The translations under genes were made by a program, and so were the position numbers. The notes below the pieces were generated by a model. That model was not told the origin of the DNA, searched no databases, and saw nothing but the letters and a program-made list of their open reading frames with translations. A DNA stretch of 8,721 bases from Bacteroidota bacterium (GTDB lineage: Bacteria > Bacteroidota > Bacteroidia > Bacteroidales > Marinifilaceae), in assembly GCA_023400335.1 (NCBI GenBank), contig JAEXFF010000115.1, forward strand, positions 1 to 8,721, given 5' to 3'. Numbering within the stretch: the first letter of the stretch is position 1; each line of letters starts with the position of its first letter. Shown piece after piece: positions 5,012-8,721 of the stretch.

Positions 5012-5746
5012 TGGCTTCTTCTTGACAGAAAATTGTAAAAAACGGTCATTTTCATTTTTCAGCAGTTTTTTAGGAGATTCTCCCGTAAATTTTTTTACCT
5101 CTTTTATATAATGGGATTGATCGTAATAATTTAATTCCGGATATAAATTACCATTCTTTACAGATTCAAAGGAGCTTCTCAACCGGATTATACTCAGGAA
5201 CGTTTTTAAGGGGATTCCGAATTGTCTGTTAAAATACCTGTTTATCCGCCTGCTGCTCCATTGAGTAAGATCAGCGACAGCTTTCACACTTAAATCAGGG
5301 ATATATACCGTATTTAGTAAGGATAATTTCTCCGGAGAAATCTCTTTTCCCCTGATGAGAACAGCTAATTCCCTGTCAATTGTGAGGGTTCTCTCTCTGA
5401 ACGATAACGATTCTATTTTTTTAAAATTCCAAAAATCAGTTGTTAAGGGTAAGATTGTATCTAAAACAGAACCGATTTCCCGGTTAAAGATATATTCGGA
5501 AGCTGAAAGCATAAAACGTATGGCTGAAACAGCAATTCCTTTGGGAATGTGGACGTCAAAAGGCTTTGTTCTCAATCCGGATAAAAAAACAGAAATCAAT
5601 TTTCCCTGCTCAAATACCGTAAAAAGTTCAAAGTATCCGTTGGGAAAAATGGTATGCTGAATATCATTGTCTTTGTTTTCATATTCCCAGAAGCATTTTA
5701 CAAAGGGGGATATTTCAGTTGAAGGAGATATTTCAGTATATTCCAT
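5009..5746 (-). CDS. AraC-family transcriptional regulator
   Basis: A 245-residue DNA-binding protein. The N-terminal 110 residues resemble the ligand-sensing domain seen in many Bacteroidota AraC proteins (DUF6597-like): the opening SPSTEISPFVKCFWEYE (residues 7-23) and the segment IFPNGYFELFTVF (33-45) are characteristic. The C-terminal part has two helix-turn-helix units, the first in SVKAVADLTQWSSRRINRYF (153-172) followed by FGIPLKTFLSIIRLR (176-190), the second in YYDQSHYIKEVKKFTGESPKKL (207-228), where YDQSHYIKEVKKFTG is the classic AraC signature. The second recognition region lacks the usual full linker before YYDQSH, being only NGNLYPELN. The ligand is unknown. It lies just upstream of an unknown membrane protein on the same strand. 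No exact -7 box is seen upstream (5747-5800 has TATATTCG at 5773-5766, one mismatch). Confidence 0.92.
   Translation of the reverse strand: MEYTEISPSTEISPFVKCFWEYENKDNDIQHTIFPNGYFELFTVFEQGKLISVFLSGLRTKPFDVHIPKGIAVSAIRFMLSASEYIFNREIGSVLDTILPLTTDFWNFKKIESLSFRERTLTIDRELAVLIRGKEISPEKLSLLNTVYIPDLSVKAVADLTQWSSRRINRYFNRQFGIPLKTFLSIIRLRSSFESVKNGNLYPELNYYDQSHYIKEVKKFTGESPKKLLKNENDRFLQFSVKKKP
5709..5737. repeat. Short tandem repeat in the 5' end of the AraC-family gene
   Basis: GATATTTCAGT occurs at 5709-5719 and again at 5727-5737, an 18-bp (six-codon) period. In the protein it gives TEISPSTEISP (residues 4-14). It is in frame and could expand or contract without a frameshift. Confidence 0.6.
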
Positions 5747-5823
5747 AAATTGATTGCTTGACTAGCGAATATAGTGAATAAATAAGAAAGAAGGACTGTA
5801 TTCAGCGCTTTTCTGTGTTTGGG

Positions 5824-5965
5824 CTTTTCCATTTACGGAAAAGGATTTTACTGCCCTGTCCGTTTTTTTAATTTTCCAGGCGTACATTTAGGGTATTATT
5901 ATCCATCTGCTCCGGTATTACCTCTATTGTCCTGTTTGGGGAATATTTTATTTTTAAAAACAGGA
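5824..5965. other. Inverted repeats between mgtE and the AraC-family gene
   Basis: The 207-bp gap 5747-5953 has no coding signal. Two perfect inverted repeats are visible: CTTTTCC/GGAAAAG (5824-5830 and 5837-5843, 6-nt loop) and TCCTGTTT/AAACAGGA (5930-5937 and 5958-5965, 20-nt loop). The second includes the mgtE stop codon. Neither is followed by a T run on the minus strand, so I do not call them terminators, though they could still mark the transcript end. Confidence 0.35.
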
Positions 5966-7318
5966 TAAAATAGCATTTCCCGTAAGCAAATAAATATTGA
6001 GGCCGATGATGTCGTTTGTCAATGTAATGAAGGGGCCTGTTGCCAGAGCCGGGTCAATATGCATTTTATTGAGTAGTAATGGAAAGGCTGTCCCGAAAAC
6101 GGAGGCAAACAGGATCACAATAAAAAGGGAGAGGGTTACAGTAATAGGCATAGCCAGAGAATTGAGGTCGAAAAACAAGGTGAGTACAAAGATAATGGAA
6201 GAACAAATAGTCGCATTAATCAAAGCCCCTCCGATTTCTTTCAGTATATTTTGAAATCCGTTTTTCAGGCTTAATGAATGGGAAGCCAGTCCCTGGACGA
6301 CGATGGCAGAAGATTGTATGCCTACGTTTCCCCCCATCGCAGTGATAACGGGAATAAACATGGCTGTCACCGGAAACAGGGCAATTTCGGCTTCATAGCG
6401 GGAGATCATATAGGCAGAGACCATACCTCCGAAAAGGGCAATAATCAGCCAGGGGAGCCGGGCTTTGGTCTGCGACCAGATACTGTCGGACGTTTCCACA
6501 TCCTGGGTAATACCGGACATCATCTGATAGTCTTTTTCGGCTTCTTCCCGGATGACATCTACGACGTCGTCGATTGTAATTCGCCCGACCAGCCGTCCGA
6601 GGGAATCGACGACAGGAATGGCTACCAGGTCGTATTTCTGCATAATACGTGCAACGGATTCTGCGGGTTCGTCTGTTTTGACAGAGATGATATCCTCGTA
6701 GTACAGGTTACTGATTTTGGCAGAAGTAGGAGAGAGGATCATTTTTTTCAAAGAAAGTCGTCCTTTGAGCTTGTTATCGTCGTCCACTACATAGACATTG
6801 TAAATTTCATCAATATTTTCTGCCTGACGGCTCAGTTCTCTCAGGCAAGTCAAAACGGTCCAGTTTTCGTTTACGACAACCAGTTCCTTAGCCATTAAAC
6901 CTCCGGCAGTATCTTCGTCGTAATGCAAAAGGTCGACAATATCTCCCGCCTGTTCCAGGTCGTCCATATGGGACAATACTTCATGCTGTTGTTCGTCGGA
7001 AAGGCTTCCTACAATATCAGCAGCGTCGTCCGACTCCATATTGTCGATGAAGCGTTTGGCAATGGTTTCCGGCGGAAAGGAAGCCAGAAAGCGGTTTCGT
7101 TCTTCTTCATCAATTTCGGCCAGCACGTCGCTTCCTTTTTCGTTATCCAGTAAAAGAAATACGAACTGGGCCCTTTCATTATTGAGTTCTTCCAGAATTT
7201 CAGCAACATCTGCCGGATGCAGGTTCTGCAACATTTCCTTTACCTGTTCCTTGTTGCCGGCGTCTATTAATTCTTCCAGCCGACTTAAAAATTCATGGGT
7301 TAATTCAAACTGATGCAT
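5954..7318 (-). CDS. mgtE: Magnesium transporter/channel MgtE
   Basis: A complete 454-residue Mg2+ channel of the MgtE/SLC41 type in the inner membrane. The order of domains is typical: a cytoplasmic helical N domain (residues about 20-135, with LHPADVAEILEEL and ESDDAADIV), two CBS domains (about 140-200 and 205-260), a connecting plug helix (about 262-285), and five membrane helices (about 287-307, 315-342, 360-385, 388-415, 425-450). Signature elements are FIPVITAMGGNVGIQSSAIV (321-340) and IDPALATGPFITLTNDIIG (421-439), whose Asp (D436) corresponds to the pore-site Asp of the family. The acidic N and CBS domains bind Mg2+ and close the pore when internal Mg2+ is high. It begins 18 bp after rsmA, so it is almost certainly in the same transcript. 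There is no room for an Mg2+ riboswitch in that gap. Confidence 0.97.
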   Translation of the reverse strand: MHQFELTHEFLSRLEELIDAGNKEQVKEMLQNLHPADVAEILEELNNERAQFVFLLLDNEKGSDVLAEIDEEERNRFLASFPPETIAKRFIDNMESDDAADIVGSLSDEQQHEVLSHMDDLEQAGDIVDLLHYDEDTAGGLMAKELVVVNENWTVLTCLRELSRQAENIDEIYNVYVVDDDNKLKGRLSLKKMILSPTSAKISNLYYEDIISVKTDEPAESVARIMQKYDLVAIPVVDSLGRLVGRITIDDVVDVIREEAEKDYQMMSGITQDVETSDSIWSQTKARLPWLIIALFGGMVSAYMISRYEAEIALFPVTAMFIPVITAMGGNVGIQSSAIVVQGLASHSLSLKNGFQNILKEIGGALINATICSSIIFVLTLFFDLNSLAMPITVTLSLFIVILFASVFGTAFPLLLNKMHIDPALATGPFITLTNDIIGLNIYLLTGNAILSCF

Positions 7319-7336
7319 ATAAAGAACAATTAAGGT

Positions 7337-8119
7337 TTAAAATTGCGTTTTTTGCTGGTATTTTTCTATTTCCTGGGTCAGCCGGATAAAATCCGTTACG
7401 CTCAGTTGTTCCGGACGTAAATTCAGATCGTCTGATACAAACTCAGGGGGGAGGATTTGCCGCAGAGAATTCCGCAGTGTTTTCCGCCTCTGATTGAATC
7501 CGGTTTTTACAATCCGGAAGAATAAATTTTCATCGCATTCCAGACTTTCCCTGGAATTACGGGTCAGCCGGATGACAGCCGATTTTACTTTGGGAGGCGG
7601 ATCGAAAACTTTTTCACTTACTGTAAACAGGTATTCAATATGGTAAAAGGTCTGCAAAAAGACACTCAGTATTCCATACGTTTTATTTCCGTGAGCAGCT
7701 GTAATTCTTTCCGCTACTTCTTTTTGTATCATGCAAACGGCTTGCCTGACCAGTTGGCGATTTTCAATAATACGGAAAAAAATCTGGGAAGATATATTGT
7801 AGGGTAAATTTCCGATTACCGAGAAAGGAGCGGTATACCATTCCGTCAGATTGGCTTTCAAAAAATCTCCGAAGATGATTCTGTCGCGGTACTGGGGTAA
7901 TTCCCCGTGCAGGTAATCTATGGATTCCCGATCGATATCAATCGCTTTTACGGAAAAATTTCCCTGTTCCAGCAGGTGGCGGGTCAGCACTCCCATACCG
8001 GGACCTATTTCCAGTACATCGGGAGTAACCGGCAATAAACTGTCTGTTATCTTACGGGCAATATTTTGATCTTTGAGGAAATGTTGGCCCAGGCTTTTTT
8101 TTGCTTTTACGATGCTCAT
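7337..8119 (-). CDS. rsmA: 16S rRNA (A1518/A1519) dimethyladenosine transferase RsmA/KsgA
   Basis: A 260-residue SAM-dependent enzyme that dimethylates the two adjacent adenines in helix 45 of 16S rRNA late in small-subunit assembly; loss of it gives kasugamycin resistance in other bacteria. Visible motifs are KKSLGQHFLKD (residues 7-17), motif I LEIGPGMGVLT (36-46), the acidic AIDIDRE (59-65), GDF (84-86), the catalytic NLPYNISS (104-111), VFDPPPKVKSAVIRL (171-185) and FNQRRKTLRNSL (208-219). I chose the ATG at 8119 because MSIVKAKKSLGQHFL matches the family N-terminus; the ATG at 8134 would add only MYFCP. It is first in a two-gene unit with mgtE and divergent from the flippase-like gene, an arrangement I recall as common in Bacteroidales. 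Confidence 0.97.
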   Translation of the reverse strand: MSIVKAKKSLGQHFLKDQNIARKITDSLLPVTPDVLEIGPGMGVLTRHLLEQGNFSVKAIDIDRESIDYLHGELPQYRDRIIFGDFLKANLTEWYTAPFSVIGNLPYNISSQIFFRIIENRQLVRQAVCMIQKEVAERITAAHGNKTYGILSVFLQTFYHIEYLFTVSEKVFDPPPKVKSAVIRLTRNSRESLECDENLFFRIVKTGFNQRRKTLRNSLRQILPPEFVSDDLNLRPEQLSVTDFIRLTQEIEKYQQKTQF

Positions 8120-8123
8120 GGGA

Positions 8124-8131
8124 CAAAAGTA
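8124..8131 (-). promoter_or_regulatory. -7-like box overlapping the rsmA start region
   Basis: The minus strand reads TACTTTTG only 5 nt before the ATG at 8119. Used as a promoter it would place the transcript start at or next to that ATG, giving a leaderless message, and would exclude the upstream ATG at 8134. No TTG is found 17-23 nt upstream, so the site may be fortuitous; no other exact match lies in the intergenic region on this strand. Confidence 0.3.
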
Positions 8132-8149
8132 CATAAAATAGGTCGAAAA

Positions 8150-8183
8150 TTGTGAAGCCGCTCAATTAATTTATATACTTTTG
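8150..8183 (+). promoter_or_regulatory. Candidate promoter of the flippase-like gene
   Basis: TTG (8150-8152) and TACTTTTG (8176-8183) are separated by 23 nt, at the upper limit of the accepted Bacteroidota spacing. The expected transcription start near 8190 would give a leader of about 90 nt before the ATG at 8281. The -7 octamer is identical to the one facing rsmA. Confidence 0.5.
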
Positions 8184-8198
8184 CGTTAGAAAAAGTAT

Positions 8199-8217
8199 GT
8201 TCCGGGTTGTTCCGGAA
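8199..8217. repeat. GTTCCGG direct repeat and TTCCGGAA palindrome in the leader
   Basis: GTTCCGG occurs at 8199-8205 and 8209-8215, exactly one helical turn (10 bp) apart, and the second copy is part of the palindrome TTCCGGAA (8210-8217). It lies just after the predicted start of the flippase-like transcript. It may be an operator or a leader structure; nothing decides between them. Confidence 0.35.
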
Positions 8218-8280
8218 AGCAGAGAAAATCGGTAGTGACACTTTGCAGCAGAGAGTTTTTCTGAATAAAAACCAGTATTT

Positions 8281-8721
8281 ATGCCTCTTGTTTACAAAAG
8301 AATTGTAAAGTTTTTTCTTTTTCTGGGAGTAACTTCTTTTTTGTTTTGGTTGGTTTACCGGGATCAGAACTGGAATGATCTGGTAAAGGTGCTGAAGGAA
8401 GATGTCGATTATACCTGGATTTGGGTTGCTATTGCTATGGGGTTGGTGAGTCATGTTTGCCGGGCTTTGAGGTGGCAGTTACTGACTGCTTCTATGGGGT
8501 ACCGGATTCGTTTAGCAAACAGCTTTATGGGAGTGATGATCGGTTATTTTGCTAATATCGCTTTACCCCGTATGGGAGAATTTACCCGTTGCGGAGTCGT
8601 TAGTAAATACGAAGGGGTTCCTTTTGCAAAACTGCTGGGAACTGTAGTAACCGAGCGGGTGATTGATATGTTGATATTACTGGGTTTAACTTTGGTCGTG
8701 ATTTTGACTCAATTCAAACAG
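8281..8721 (+). CDS. Flippase-like membrane protein (LPG synthase TM region family), partial
   Basis: The first 147 residues of an integral membrane protein; the gene runs off the right edge, and full family members have about 320-350 residues. It belongs to the family of the flippase-like membrane region of lysylphosphatidylglycerol synthase (UPF0104/AglD-type). Visible segments are an N-terminal helix (about 8-26), a second hydrophobic stretch (44-60) leading into RALRW (61-65), the conserved GYFANIALPRMGEFTR (88-103), FAKLLGTVVTERVID (115-129), and a further helix (130-143). The family motifs ALPxxxGExxR and TVxxERxxD are both intact. Family members flip or move lipids or lipid-linked compounds; the substrate here is unknown, and no aminoacyl-transfer domain can be judged from a partial gene. 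The ATG at 8281 is the natural start, immediately before VYKRIVKFFLFL. Confidence 0.9.
   Translation, partial: MPLVYKRIVKFFLFLGVTSFLFWLVYRDQNWNDLVKVLKEDVDYTWIWVAIAMGLVSHVCRALRWQLLTASMGYRIRLANSFMGVMIGYFANIALPRMGEFTRCGVVSKYEGVPFAKLLGTVVTERVIDMLILLGLTLVVILTQFKQ

Noticed and set aside
5824..5843. CTTTTCC/GGAAAAG hairpin as a terminator for mgtE
   Set aside because: The 7-bp stem has no T run following it on the minus strand, and it is 110 bp beyond the stop codon.
6278..6898. A 206-codon open frame on the plus strand
   Set aside because: It is the antisense shadow of mgtE, whose CBS and membrane signatures are intact on the other strand.
7319..7336. An Mg2+-sensing (M-box) riboswitch before mgtE
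   Set aside because: The gap to rsmA is only 18 bp, too short for any such leader, and M-box leaders are over 100 nt.
8116..8454. A 112-codon open frame on the minus strand opposite the flippase-like gene
   Set aside because: It lies across the divergent promoter region and the start of a clearly recognisable membrane protein on the plus strand. Its translation has low complexity and no family resemblance.
1..8721. Mobile element, prophage, toxin-antitoxin, CRISPR or defence system
   Set aside because: No transposase, integrase, nuclease, spaced repeat array or target-site duplication is visible, and nearly all genes are conserved housekeeping types.

Overview
The window looks like ordinary chromosome from a member of the Bacteroidota, most likely the order Bacteroidales. 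Several things point there. The promoter-like boxes in front of most genes fit the Bacteroidota -7 consensus TAnnTTTG, and clear Shine-Dalgarno sequences are absent. There is a DUF3276 PUR-domain protein typical of that phylum. The divergent flippase / rsmA-mgtE block is one I recall as common in Bacteroidales. The respiratory quinone implied is menaquinone. I cannot name a genus from sequence alone.

Layout, left to right. (1) 19-234, minus: a small single-pass membrane protein, divergent from (2) 495-791 and 851-1543, plus: a DUF3276 nucleic-acid-binding protein followed by the menaquinone methyltransferase MenG/UbiE. (3) 1641-2537, minus: MenA, convergent with MenG and separated from it by an 11-bp-arm inverted repeat that probably terminates both sides. 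(4) 2591-3880, minus: a complete arginine deiminase with no other arginine-pathway gene in view. (5) 3881-4199: a 319-bp gap with AT-rich repeats close to the deiminase start and a weak terminator-like hairpin. (6) 5746-4200, minus: an AraC-family regulator followed closely by an unidentified membrane protein with about eight membrane segments. (7) 8119-5954, minus: rsmA then mgtE, 18 bp apart, a probable operon. (8) 8281 to the right edge, plus: the start of a flippase-like (lysylphosphatidylglycerol synthase membrane region) gene, cut by the window end.

How the genes work together: MenA (prenylation of 1,4-dihydroxy-2-naphthoate) and MenG (methylation of demethylmenaquinone) catalyse the last two steps of menaquinone synthesis and lie tail to tail. 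RsmA (16S rRNA dimethylation) and MgtE (Mg2+ channel) are both linked to ribosome and Mg2+ homeostasis only in a general way. The AraC regulator and membrane protein form a likely two-gene unit of unknown purpose, and they are the least explained part of the window.

I found no mobile element, CRISPR array, tRNA or rRNA, and no convincing new multi-gene system. The points most worth following up are the AraC/membrane pair, the stand-alone arginine deiminase with repeats in its promoter region, and the dyad symmetry around the menA promoter.
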